Shown here piece after piece: positions 27,214 through 33,779 of a stretch of 64,000 nt of DNA. The notes beneath the pieces were generated by a model that saw only the letters and a list, made by a program, of their open reading frames with translations, did not search any database and was not told where the DNA came from. The translations under genes and the position numbers were made by a program. The number at the start of each line of letters is the position of its first letter. Position 1 is the first letter of the stretch. The DNA comes from Mucilaginibacter yixingensis (GTDB taxonomy: Bacteria > Bacteroidota > Bacteroidia > Sphingobacteriales > Sphingobacteriaceae): positions 1,364,001 to 1,428,000 of the forward strand of contig NZ_CP160205.1 of assembly GCF_041080815.1 (NCBI RefSeq), given 5' to 3'.

Positions 27214-28419
27214 TTATTTGGTTGCTGCATCAAACACCCGGCAAAAATTGCCGCCACCTATTTTGCCAATTTCATCGGCGTTAAAGCCTGTTTTCAGCAG
27301 CGTATCAACCACTGCATAATAAAATCCGGTGGTTTGATCCTGCCATGCACTGTTGGTGCGATCGCCCATTCGGCCACGATTGCCGTTACTATCACGATTG
27401 CCGCCTTCGTTGCCGGGACGATTGTTATTATTTCCATTACCATTACGGTCAGCGTTATTGCCGGGACGATAGGCCGGAGTGAGTTTGGTATCGGTACCAA
27501 TACAAACATGGTCAACTCCAACCACATCTACCAGCGCACGTATGTTTTGTGCATAAGCCAGCGGCGTGTCTGCCAGGTGCGTCCACACGCCAATGATGCC
27601 GCCGGCACCAGCTACAATTTTTGCCTGCTCTTTACTAATTAGCCGTGGCCGCATCATGCGGGCCATGTTGGGATTGTTGCCCACCTGTGTATCCAGACCG
27701 GTGTGCGAGATCATCACCGGGTGCTGGGCTATTTTAAGCGCACCATCAATGGTTTGTCCATTGGCATGGGCAAGATCTACCAGTATGCCCAGCCGGTTAC
27801 ACTCCTTAAGCACCTGAGCGCCAAATGCCGTGAGGCCACCGTATTGCGGGGTATTGGTGTAAACATCGCCCAGCGGTGTAGAGGCATCGCTATCATGCAA
27901 TAAAGTAAAATGCCGCAGGCCGCGATTGTAGGCGGTCGTCAGTCGGTCCAACTGCCCTTCCAAAAAATGTCCGCCTTCTACAGATTGAATAACCGTAGGT
28001 TGATGCTTTTTATGGGCCGATTTTAAATCGGCCAGGTTCAGCGCCCGTTTCATGTTGTTTTTGGCCAGTTGATGATCCATAGCAGAGAGACCGTTCTGGA
28101 AGCGCTCCCAGGCTTCGCCAGGGTTTTGCAGTTTTTGGTAATCAAGCGCAAAGGTCATACAGATGGCAGAGAGGCCCGAGCGTTTCAGTTCGCCGGCCAG
28201 GTCAAGATCTGGTCCGGGGATGGCATCGGCCGTTAGCGGCACATCAATGTGGTTATGAGTATCTATGCCAAGGGTTGAGGCCACAATGGCGGCTACCTTT
28301 GGGTCAATATCATCATCAATGGCCCAGGCACTTAAGGGGCTTAACATCATGGCAGCGCTGGTGCCGGCAAGGGCGGTTATAAAGTTACGTCTGGACCACG
28401 CGGTGGCGGATATTTTCAT
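27214..28419 (-). CDS. Peptidase family M19 (renal-dipeptidase-like) metallohydrolase, Tat-exported
   Basis: About 401 aa from the ATG at 28419 (MKISATAWSRRNF); the frame also opens at 28464. A twin-arginine signal (SRRNFITALAGTSA) predicts periplasmic export. M19 metal-site segments are visible: IDTHNHIDVP near the start of the mature protein, QSVEGGHF, VDLAHANG, MISHTG and CIGTDTKL. The first is H-N-H instead of the usual HxD. An Asn/Gly/Arg-rich insertion (about 335-375 of the longer frame) sits near the C-terminal part. The gene is 19 bases downstream of a 26-codon membrane-peptide gene and probably in its operon. Dipeptide hydrolysis is inferred. Confidence 0.87.
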   Translation of the reverse strand: MKISATAWSRRNFITALAGTSAAMMLSPLSAWAIDDDIDPKVAAIVASTLGIDTHNHIDVPLTADAIPGPDLDLAGELKRSGLSAICMTFALDYQKLQNPGEAWERFQNGLSAMDHQLAKNNMKRALNLADLKSAHKKHQPTVIQSVEGGHFLEGQLDRLTTAYNRGLRHFTLLHDSDASTPLGDVYTNTPQYGGLTAFGAQVLKECNRLGILVDLAHANGQTIDGALKIAQHPVMISHTGLDTQVGNNPNMARMMRPRLISKEQAKIVAGAGGIIGVWTHLADTPLAYAQNIRALVDVVGVDHVCIGTDTKLTPAYRPGNNADRNGNGNNNNRPGNEGGNRDSNGNRGRMGDRTNSAWQDQTTGFYYAVVDTLLKTGFNADEIGKIGGGNFCRVFDAATK

Positions 28420-28438
28420 AGAAGCGTACGGCTGATTT

Positions 28439-28519
28439 TTATCTGTCAAAAAATAGTTCGGCAATGATACATAACAGCATCAAGGCAAAAACACATAGTG
28501 CATTGATGTAATTTTTCAT
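28439..28519 (-). CDS. 26-aa single-pass membrane micropeptide (paralogue A)
   Basis: Reading the minus strand from the ATG at 28519 gives 26 codons and a TAA: MKNYINALCV FALMLLCIIA ELFFDR. It has a short basic N-terminus, a hydrophobic segment of about 17 residues and a charged C-terminal end. It aligns without gaps to the product of 29778-29858, also exactly 26 aa, with 10 of 26 identities including M-K-x-Y, A-L and C-I-x-A-E-L. Similarity at protein level plus a shared operator upstream supports a real gene. It lies 19 bases before the M19 gene. I do not recognise the family; a small regulator of a membrane protein or sensor kinase is possible. Confidence 0.65.
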   Translation of the reverse strand: MKNYINALCVFALMLLCIIAELFFDR

Positions 28520-28577
28520 GGTAGATGGTATTTGTAAAATATAATTAACGCACAATTTTATCAGCATAAAAAACGGA

Positions 28578-28628
28578 ATAGACCAAATACTGAAGGACGT
28601 AGACCAAGCCGCAAAAATCGTCGACCTT
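28578..28628 (-). promoter_or_regulatory. Triple LytTR-type direct repeat upstream of micropeptide A
   Basis: On the minus strand the half-sites AGGTCGAC (at 28620-28627), TTGGTCTAC (28599-28607) and TTGGTCTAT (28578-28586) lie at exact 21-bp intervals, pointing at the micropeptide gene 59 bases away. The following sequence, TCCGTTTTTTATGCTGATAA, is nearly repeated downstream of the operator at 29691-29720. Exact 21-bp phasing (two helical turns) is typical of LytTR regulator targets. Confidence 0.6.
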
Positions 28629-28639
28629 ATAAAAACAAA

Positions 28640-28667
28640 AAGCCCGGTCTTTGTTCAGACCGGGCTT
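28640..28667 (-). terminator. Rho-independent terminator of the dienelactone-hydrolase gene
   Basis: Perfect 11-bp stem AAGCCCGGTCT / AGACCGGGCTT with a 6-base loop. On the minus strand it is followed by a T-rich run (28639-28631). It lies 52 bases after the stop of the hydrolase gene and separates it from the micropeptide A operator. Confidence 0.85.
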
Positions 28668-28718
28668 ATGTTTTATTTAAAAAAGGTTATTTAGCAATGG
28701 CCAAAGCAGGCTTTTGGT

Positions 28719-29606
28719 TTATTTCAAATACTCGTTAAAGAAATCGATAGTGCGTTTCCATGCCAGCTCAGCCGCTGCTTTGTCATAGCGTGGTGTGGTA
28801 TCGTTATGGAAACCATGGTTAACGTTTTCGTAAACGTAAGCCTGGTATTTTTTGCCGTTTGCTTTTAACGCGTCCTCATAAGCAGGCCAGCCACCGGTAA
28901 TGCGCGTATCCAGCGATGCATAATGCAGCAGGAGAGGAGCATGAATTTTAGGTACATCAGCCGCAGGTGGTTGCGCCCCGTAGAAAGGTACTGCCGCAGC
29001 CAAATCTGGCAATCTAACAGCCATTTGGTTGGCAATGCCGCCGCCAAAACAGAAACCAACCACACCTACTTTTCCGTTGCAGTCTTTATGATGTTTCAGG
29101 TAGTCAAACGCGGCTATAAAATCTTCCAGCATATCAGCGTTGTTGCGTTTGGCTTGTAACTCCCGGCCCGCATCATCATTACCCGGGTAGCCGCCTAGTG
29201 GTGTAAGTGCATCGGGTGCCAGGGTAATAAAACCGGCTAAGGCTGCCCTGCGGGCCACATCTTCAATATAAGGGTTTAGTCCGCGGTTTTCATGTACCAC
29301 TATAATGCCGCCCAGTTTGCCCTTGGCATCTTTGGGTTTTGAGAGCAAGCCTTTGATAGAGCCGCCGCCTTTAGGAGATGAATAGGTAATATAGCCCGAC
29401 TCCAAACGCGGATCATCCGCCGCCACCTGAATGTTGTTTTTATAATCGGGCATCAAAAAGCTCATCAGCGCGGGTACGGTCATCCCGCCAATGGCAAATA
29501 CCGATAGTTTTTGCATAAACGCCCGGCGGTCAAGTCGGTTGTGGGCATAATCATCATAAAGGTCAAATACCTCCTGGCTAACGTCTTCTTTTTTTATTTG
29601 GCTCAT
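28719..29606 (-). CDS. Dienelactone-hydrolase family protein, exported
   Basis: Alpha/beta hydrolase of 295 aa. Residues 20-50 look like a twin-arginine signal ([16 protein letters not shown]). The catalytic triad of the family is visible: Cys nucleophile in VGFCFGGG, Asp in SLDTRI and His in NVNHGFHND. The family hydrolyses lactones such as dienelactone, but no aromatic-degradation genes are nearby, so the substrate is unknown. It has its own terminator and is divergent from the micropeptide B operon. Confidence 0.9.
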   Translation of the reverse strand: MSQIKKEDVSQEVFDLYDDYAHNRLDRRAFMQKLSVFAIGGMTVPALMSFLMPDYKNNIQVAADDPRLESGYITYSSPKGGGSIKGLLSKPKDAKGKLGGIIVVHENRGLNPYIEDVARRAALAGFITLAPDALTPLGGYPGNDDAGRELQAKRNNADMLEDFIAAFDYLKHHKDCNGKVGVVGFCFGGGIANQMAVRLPDLAAAVPFYGAQPPAADVPKIHAPLLLHYASLDTRITGGWPAYEDALKANGKKYQAYVYENVNHGFHNDTTPRYDKAAAELAWKRTIDFFNEYLK

Positions 29607-29690
29607 GGTAAATGGTTTTTACCAAATGTAATGAATTAGGGTTGAAGATGATGTGGTTAACTATTACCATAGTGCGCTATGATTGCTGTT

Positions 29691-29720
29691 TCTGTCGATG
29701 GATTTGTGGGTTTGGTCTAT
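29691..29720 (+). promoter_or_regulatory. LytTR-type direct repeat upstream of micropeptide B
   Basis: TCTGTCGAT (29691-29699) and TTGGTCTAT (29712-29720) are spaced exactly 21 bp and point at the micropeptide gene 57 bases downstream. The sequence after it (TTGCGTTTTTTTG, then CGATAATAAG) resembles that after the operator of micropeptide A. Confidence 0.6.
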
Positions 29721-29777
29721 TGCGTTTTTTTGCCGGCGATAATAAGCGCTTCTTTGCTTGTACAAATTGCCCCGCCT

Positions 29778-29858
29778 ATGAAAAAGTATTTCAAAGCGCT
29801 ACTAGCCTTAGTAGTGCTAATGGTTTGTATTGTTGCCGAATTGCTGATAGAATGTTAG
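29778..29858 (+). CDS. 26-aa single-pass membrane micropeptide (paralogue B)
   Basis: ATG at 29778, TAG at 29856-29858: MKKYFKALLA LVVLMVCIVA ELLIEC, 26 aa. One hydrophobic helix follows a lysine-rich start, with the A-E-L turn and an acidic residue near the end. Homologous over its full length to the product of 28439-28519. It is followed 23 bases later by the DUF3861 gene and then a Fur-like gene on the same strand, so a three-gene operon is likely. Topology is probably N-in by the positive-inside rule. Function unknown. Confidence 0.65.
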   Translation: MKKYFKALLALVVLMVCIVAELLIEC

Positions 29859-29881
29859 CATCAGGGTAACAGAAAGTATTG

Positions 29882-30181
29882 ATGAAGATGGAAAAGAAGA
29901 CCAACAAATACCACCTCACGTTGCAACTCACCAGCTATGCTGATGGTTCAACGGAGCCGGCCAGGCAACTGGAACTGGATTTTGATAATCATGATGAGGT
30001 TTTTGGCATTATTGAACGTATCAAAGAAAAGAATCCCTTTGGCAACGAAGAACAGGCTGCTCAGTTTGCCCTTGGCCTGAAGCTATTTAGCGAGGTGAAA
30101 TTGAAAAACCGACAGCATCCGCTGTTTGAGGAACTCAACGCAGTGTTCCCCGCATTTATGAAAAAGTTAAAAAGTTTATAA
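29882..30181 (+). CDS. DUF3861 domain protein
   Basis: About 99 aa from the ATG at 29882 (MKMEKKTNKYHL). The sequence follows the DUF3861 pattern: a beta-strand start (YHLTLQLTSYADG), LELDFDNHDEVFGIIERIKEKNPF, then AAQFALGLKLFSEVKLKNRQHPLFEEL and a terminal PAFMKKLKSL. Cytoplasmic, no known activity. It lies between the micropeptide B gene and the Fur-like gene, and the upstream LytTR-type operator may control all three. Confidence 0.85.
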   Translation: MKMEKKTNKYHLTLQLTSYADGSTEPARQLELDFDNHDEVFGIIERIKEKNPFGNEEQAAQFALGLKLFSEVKLKNRQHPLFEELNAVFPAFMKKLKSL

Positions 30182-30191
30182 TACCCCTGTT

Positions 30192-30431
30192 GTGATAACA
30201 AAAGCAAATCAGCCTGAAACAGAAACCGGCAAACGCCGCAAAATTTGCCAAACGTTTTTTATGCTTCCTGCTCCGGTTGATGCAGAAGCCTTCTGGCTGC
30301 AACTTAAAAATGATGGCATGGATGTAAGCCTGGGCCTGGTGCATAACACGCTAACCCTGCTTACAGACTATGGCTTTGCCGAGCGTAGCCGCGATGAGCA
30401 GACGAGGATTAGCTATTTCAGGCCGCTTTGA
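30192..30431 (+). CDS. Short Fur-like winged-helix protein
   Basis: 79 aa from a GTG at 30192, ten bases after the DUF3861 stop; no in-frame ATG lies nearer. The segment PVDAEAFWLQLKNDGMDVSLGLVHNTLTLLTDYGFAER resembles the N-terminal winged helix of Fur-family repressors (helix - DLY - x - IGLATVYR - L - GLV). The C-terminal metal-binding and dimerisation domain of Fur is missing. It may be a DNA-binding remnant or an independent single-domain regulator. Confidence 0.6.
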   Translation: MITKANQPETETGKRRKICQTFFMLPAPVDAEAFWLQLKNDGMDVSLGLVHNTLTLLTDYGFAERSRDEQTRISYFRPL

Positions 30432-30440
30432 TTTTATGCC

Positions 30441-30522
30441 ATGTCATGCTGAGGAACGAAGCATCTCTGGTGCAAATCCAGGAGAATCGTCCTTAGAGAT
30501 GCTTCGTTCCTCAGCATGACAT
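30441..30522. repeat. Palindromic repeat, CATGCTGAGGAACGAAG family
   Basis: The left arm ATGTCATGCTGAGGAACGAA continues into GCATCTC; the right arm is its reverse complement (GAGATGC then TTCGTTCCTCAGCATGACAT) after about 26 bases. The same family is seen at 17024-17106. It lies between convergent genes and may act as a bidirectional terminator. Confidence 0.75.
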
Positions 30523-30557
30523 AATGGTTAAACAGTCTTTGTGTCTTTATTTATCCA

Positions 30558-31283
30558 TTACAACCACTTACTCAAAAACTCCTGCAAAGCCGGTTTGTAC
30601 TGCTCGCCAATGGTAATCTCGGTTTCGCCTACGCGGATGGTGTGTTTGGTGATGGCGCTAATCTTATCAAGCGCTACAATGAATGAGCGTTGCACCCGCA
30701 TAAAGCGCTGAGAGGGCAGTTTTTCTTCCAGCGATTTCATGGTCATTAGCGTTAAGATGGCTTTGCCCGTACTGGCCAGATGAATCTTCAGGTAATCTTT
30801 CAAGCCTTCTACGTAAAGGATATCATCCAGCGCAATTCGTACCAGTTGATATTCTACCCTAACAAAAATGTAATCTGCCTGAGGTAGTTCGGCAGGTTGC
30901 TGGCCGCGCTGACTGTAATAGGTAAGTGCTTTGTTTGCCGCGCGCAAAAAATCCTCATAGTCAAAAGGTTTTAGCAGGTAATCCAGCGCATCTACCCGGT
31001 AGCTGTCTACCGCAAACTGGTTGTAGGCAGTGGTAAAGATGATACGCGGCTGTTTAGGTTGATTGGTTTGATGCAGCAGTCGCGCCAGTTCAATGCCGTT
31101 CAGGTTGGGCATCTGTATGTCCAGAAAAATCAGTTGGATTTCCTGACTACCCAGTGCCTCCATGGCTTTTACGGCGCTGCTGTAAGTGCCTGCCAGGTTT
31201 AAAAAGGGCGTCTGGCTGATAAAGGTACTGATCAGGCCCAGGGCCAGTGGTTCGTCATCTATGGCAATACAATTCAGCTTCAT
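30558..31283 (-). CDS. LytTR-family response regulator (second copy)
   Basis: About 241 aa from the ATG at 31283 (MKLNCIAIDDEP), which overlaps the kinase stop as ATGA; the frame opens at 31310. Receiver domain with IAIDDEPLAL, phospho-acceptor Asp in IFLDIQMPNLNGIEL and Lys in LLKPFDYEDF. The C-terminal LytTR domain has QRFMRVQRSFIVALDKI. Strongly similar to the regulator at 9584-10312 along its length. It is the nearest LytTR gene to the micropeptide operators, about 1-2.7 kb away, and a good candidate to bind them. Confidence 0.9.
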   Translation of the reverse strand: MKLNCIAIDDEPLALGLISTFISQTPFLNLAGTYSSAVKAMEALGSQEIQLIFLDIQMPNLNGIELARLLHQTNQPKQPRIIFTTAYNQFAVDSYRVDALDYLLKPFDYEDFLRAANKALTYYSQRGQQPAELPQADYIFVRVEYQLVRIALDDILYVEGLKDYLKIHLASTGKAILTLMTMKSLEEKLPSQRFMRVQRSFIVALDKISAITKHTIRVGETEITIGEQYKPALQEFLSKWL

Positions 31284-32347
31284 GTAAGCATCAGTCTTAA
31301 ACGTAAACAATATTCTTTCTTTATTTCATCGCGCTGGATGTTGAGCGAATGCCTGCCTGCGTAAAGCAGATCAAGCCGGCGGCGGGTGTTGGTCATCCCA
31401 ATGCCTTTGCCCCCCAGTTCCGGTGTACTGTCGCTGCTCACGTGGTTAATCAGTGTGTTTCTGATCTCCAGTTCAACGCCATTCTTTACCTGTTCAATAT
31501 CAATAGAAATGGTGCTGGGATGGATGTCGTCAACCCCGTGCTTAAAGGCGTTCTCTACAAACGGCAGCAGCAGCATGGGGGCAATGGTCATTTCTTCCAC
31601 CTTTATCGGCATGGTGAAGTTAACGGTGGTATGGCTGTTAAGCCGCAGCTTCATAATTTCAATATAGTCGGTAATAAAAGCCAGCTCTTTGCTCAGCAGG
31701 GTGGTGTTTTGCTCTGTTTCATATAGCAGGTAACGCATCATGCGCGAGAGTTTGTGCAACACCTGGCGCGATGTTTCTACATTAACATAGGTAAGCGCAT
31801 AAATGCTATTGAGTGTATTGAAAAAGAAATGCGGATGGATCTGTGCCTTTAAGAATGATAGTTCGGCAATGGTGCGCTGGCTTTCAAACTCGCTGCGTAA
31901 TTGGGCATCATTGCTCCACCGCCGCACCATGGTGATACTGGTACTGATACCGAGGATCATGAGCATGGTAATAAACCCAAAATGATCCATATAAGGACTA
32001 GCGAATCGCTTGCGACCGAAGATAGTGGCCATGTGCTCGCCCACGTTTAACCAGATATCTATCCGTGCCAGCAAAAAACTTGATAATAATGATACAACCA
32101 GCAGTGTTAAAATAAATAAAGCTGTTTTGCCGCGTACCAGTAGCCGCGGCACCAATACCCCGGCATTAAAATAAAAGGCGACGATCATTAGCGCTATGTG
32201 TACGCTTTGTTTTATCCAGAACTCGCGCGGCAGGCTGTGCCCTGCACTGGCCAGCGGCGGAAACATCATCAGCACCATTACCAGCAGGCCCCAGAGCATG
32301 AGGTGCAAGAAAATAGTAATCAGTCTGTCTTTTGCGGTGGAAACCAT
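31280..32347 (-). CDS. LytS-type membrane sensor histidine kinase (second copy)
   Basis: 355 aa with four hydrophobic helices in the first 150 residues, then His_kinase H-box LKAQIHPHFFFNTLNSIYAL, N-box VENAFKHGVDD and GKGIGMTNTRRRLDLLY. Paralogous to the kinase at 8508-9587. Coupled by ATGA overlap to the LytTR regulator. No transporter is adjacent; the gap beyond its 5' end carries LytTR-type half-sites and a terminator hairpin. Confidence 0.9.
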   Translation of the reverse strand: MVSTAKDRLITIFLHLMLWGLLVMVLMMFPPLASAGHSLPREFWIKQSVHIALMIVAFYFNAGVLVPRLLVRGKTALFILTLLVVSLLSSFLLARIDIWLNVGEHMATIFGRKRFASPYMDHFGFITMLMILGISTSITMVRRWSNDAQLRSEFESQRTIAELSFLKAQIHPHFFFNTLNSIYALTYVNVETSRQVLHKLSRMMRYLLYETEQNTTLLSKELAFITDYIEIMKLRLNSHTTVNFTMPIKVEEMTIAPMLLLPFVENAFKHGVDDIHPSTISIDIEQVKNGVELEIRNTLINHVSSDSTPELGGKGIGMTNTRRRLDLLYAGRHSLNIQRDEIKKEYCLRLRLMLT

Positions 32348-32467
32348 TTTTTAAAGGTACAAAGTATTATAAGGCGGCAGGATGTTTAATCGTCGTTAGC
32401 GCTAAAAGTGCCGACAAAATGCCCGGCAGTGGATGGTTTTGTGGGGTTAACAGGAGGGGTTATCAAT

Positions 32468-32520
32468 TTGGTCTATAGATTTTCCCATTCTGTCGATTGC
32501 TGTTTCTACCATTGGTCTGT
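32468..32520 (+). promoter_or_regulatory. LytTR-type repeats in the gap beside the second LytS/LytTR pair
   Basis: TTGGTCTAT (32468-32476) and TCTGTCGAT (32489-32497) are spaced 21 bp; a third half-site TTGGTCTGT (32512-32520) follows at 23 bp. A CATCTTTG at 32526-32533 is one base off the -7 consensus. They point away from the kinase gene into a short stretch without a credible ORF that ends in a hairpin at 32585-32615. The gap 32348-32732 otherwise holds only the two hairpins listed. Confidence 0.5.
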
Positions 32521-32533
32521 TTTATCATCTTTG

Positions 32534-32620
32534 AGCAATACCCCGCGAATAACCAAAGTGTTAGCCGCTCCTTGAATAAGAAGTATGCATAAGGGCACGG
32601 GGCGCCCTTATGCATTATTT
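32534..32620 (+). ncRNA. Possible short transcript between LytTR repeats and a terminator
   Basis: From the -7-like box at 32526-32533 a transcript would start near 32540 and end after the perfect hairpin at 32585-32615, about 80 nt. No start codon opens a plausible reading frame in it. Its control region matches those of the two micropeptide genes, so either a regulatory RNA or a decayed micropeptide locus is possible. Speculative. Confidence 0.25.
32585..32615 (+). terminator. Perfect 12-bp hairpin, probable terminator
   Basis: ATGCATAAGGGC pairs with GCCCTTATGCAT around a 7-base loop (ACGGGGC). It is followed by TATTT on the plus strand, a weak U-run. No annotated plus-strand gene precedes it. 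Confidence 0.6.
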
Positions 32621-32675
32621 AAAAACAAGATTAATACACATTTATTGCACGTAACTTTTAAGGGAAATAAATTGA

Positions 32676-32706
32676 AAACGGCCCAGGTGTTTTACCGGGG
32701 CCGTTT
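32676..32706. terminator. Terminator of the catabolic operon (33617 to 32733)
   Basis: AAACGGCCC / GGGCCGTTT 9-bp stem with a 13-base loop, flanked by T-rich sequence on both strands. It lies 27 bases after the stop of the isomerase gene on the minus strand. Confidence 0.7.
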
Positions 32707-32732
32707 CTGTTTAATTTAGTTTAATAGGTGCT

Positions 32733-33617
32733 TTACTTTTTAAGACTGTTGAGGTATTTGATGCTTTGCGGTACCTGCTCTGCAGATGCACTGCTTTCAT
32801 CTTCAATATAATAATGCTCCACGCCGGCATTGCGCGCAGCTTTTAGTACGGCCGGGATGTTGATTTGCCCGGTACCTAAAACCACATCATTGTTTTGATC
32901 TGTCCCGCCGGAGTTATTGCCTGCTACGCCTTTCTTCAGATCTTTCAGGTGTAGTGCTTTAAACCGTTCGCCAAAGGTGTTGAGCAGTTTAGCCGGATCT
33001 TGCCCCGGGAAGAAGGCCCATAGAATATCCAGCTCAAAGTTTACATACTTAAAATCGGTGTTTCTGATGATGTAATCAAAATAAGTACCCACCTGCTCTG
33101 GGTAAGGCACAAACTCAAAACCATGGTTATGATAAATGAAGTTCAAGCCGTATTTATCTTTCAGTATCTTGCCTGCCTTGTTAAAGTCGGCTACGGCTTG
33201 TTTGGCGTTCTCTAACGTAAAGTTACCCTTGGTGTGGGGGATGCCTGCCACGCGGACATATTGCGCACCCAACGCTTTTGCTGCCGCAGCTACCTCGTCG
33301 GTTTTAGTGGTCAGGTCTTCATAGCTTACCCCGTAAGATGAGCAATGCAAGCCGCGTTCATCCAATAACTGACGCAGATGTTCCGGCGTTTGTTTAAACA
33401 GGCTGGAGAACTCAATATCGGTAATGCCATTGCCTTTTATCATGTCCAACGTTGCGGGCACATCCTTGGCAAACTGATTGCGATAGGTGTAGGATACAAT
33501 GCCCGGCGCCTGAGGGAACAGTTGGTCTTTTTGCTGCGCTTGCGCACGGGTGGCCCAGGCACCTGATAGTAATGATAAACCGGCAATTAGCAATGCTTTA
33601 CTTTTTTGTTTTTGCAT
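32733..33617 (-). CDS. Sugar phosphate isomerase/epimerase-like TIM-barrel protein, exported
   Basis: 294 aa with an N-terminal signal peptide (LLIAGLSLLSGAWATRAQAQ). The AP-endonuclease-2/xylose-isomerase-like TIM barrel has metal-ligand segments YHNHGFEF, NFELDILWAF, LHLKDLKKG and YYIEDES. Family members isomerise or epimerise sugars; the substrate is not predictable. It lies downstream of the DUF6807 and Gfo/Idh/MocA genes on the same strand, with a repeat element in between, suggesting a shared carbohydrate-modification pathway. Confidence 0.88.
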   Translation of the reverse strand: MQKQKSKALLIAGLSLLSGAWATRAQAQQKDQLFPQAPGIVSYTYRNQFAKDVPATLDMIKGNGITDIEFSSLFKQTPEHLRQLLDERGLHCSSYGVSYEDLTTKTDEVAAAAKALGAQYVRVAGIPHTKGNFTLENAKQAVADFNKAGKILKDKYGLNFIYHNHGFEFVPYPEQVGTYFDYIIRNTDFKYVNFELDILWAFFPGQDPAKLLNTFGERFKALHLKDLKKGVAGNNSGGTDQNNDVVLGTGQINIPAVLKAARNAGVEHYYIEDESSASAEQVPQSIKYLNSLKK

Positions 33618-33643
33618 ACCAGATCACTTAATTATTTAGAAGA

Positions 33644-33769
33644 TTGTCATTGCGAGCAGGGCCGTGAGTATGGTTTGAGCGCGAAGCAATCTCGTCGCAT
33701 GCTCTATACCTGCGACGAGATTGCTTCGTCATCCTTACACTTCCCCTTCATATTCCTCGCAATGACAAA
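33644..33769. repeat. Palindromic repeat, TTGTCATTGCGAG family, copy 1
   Basis: Ends in TTGTCATTGCGAG and CTCGCAATGACAA (perfect inverted 13-mers) with an inner pair AAGCAATCTCGTCGCA / TGCGACGAGATTGCTT. Other copies are at 36355-36463, 40008-40133 and 41753-41876. It lies between the isomerase and DUF6807 genes. Confidence 0.85.
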
Positions 33770-33779
33770 GTTATTACAA

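Noticed and set aside
32585..32715. 44-codon frame starting at the ATG inside the hairpin at 32585
   Set aside because: It runs through two terminator-like hairpins and has no recognisable composition; better explained as non-coding.
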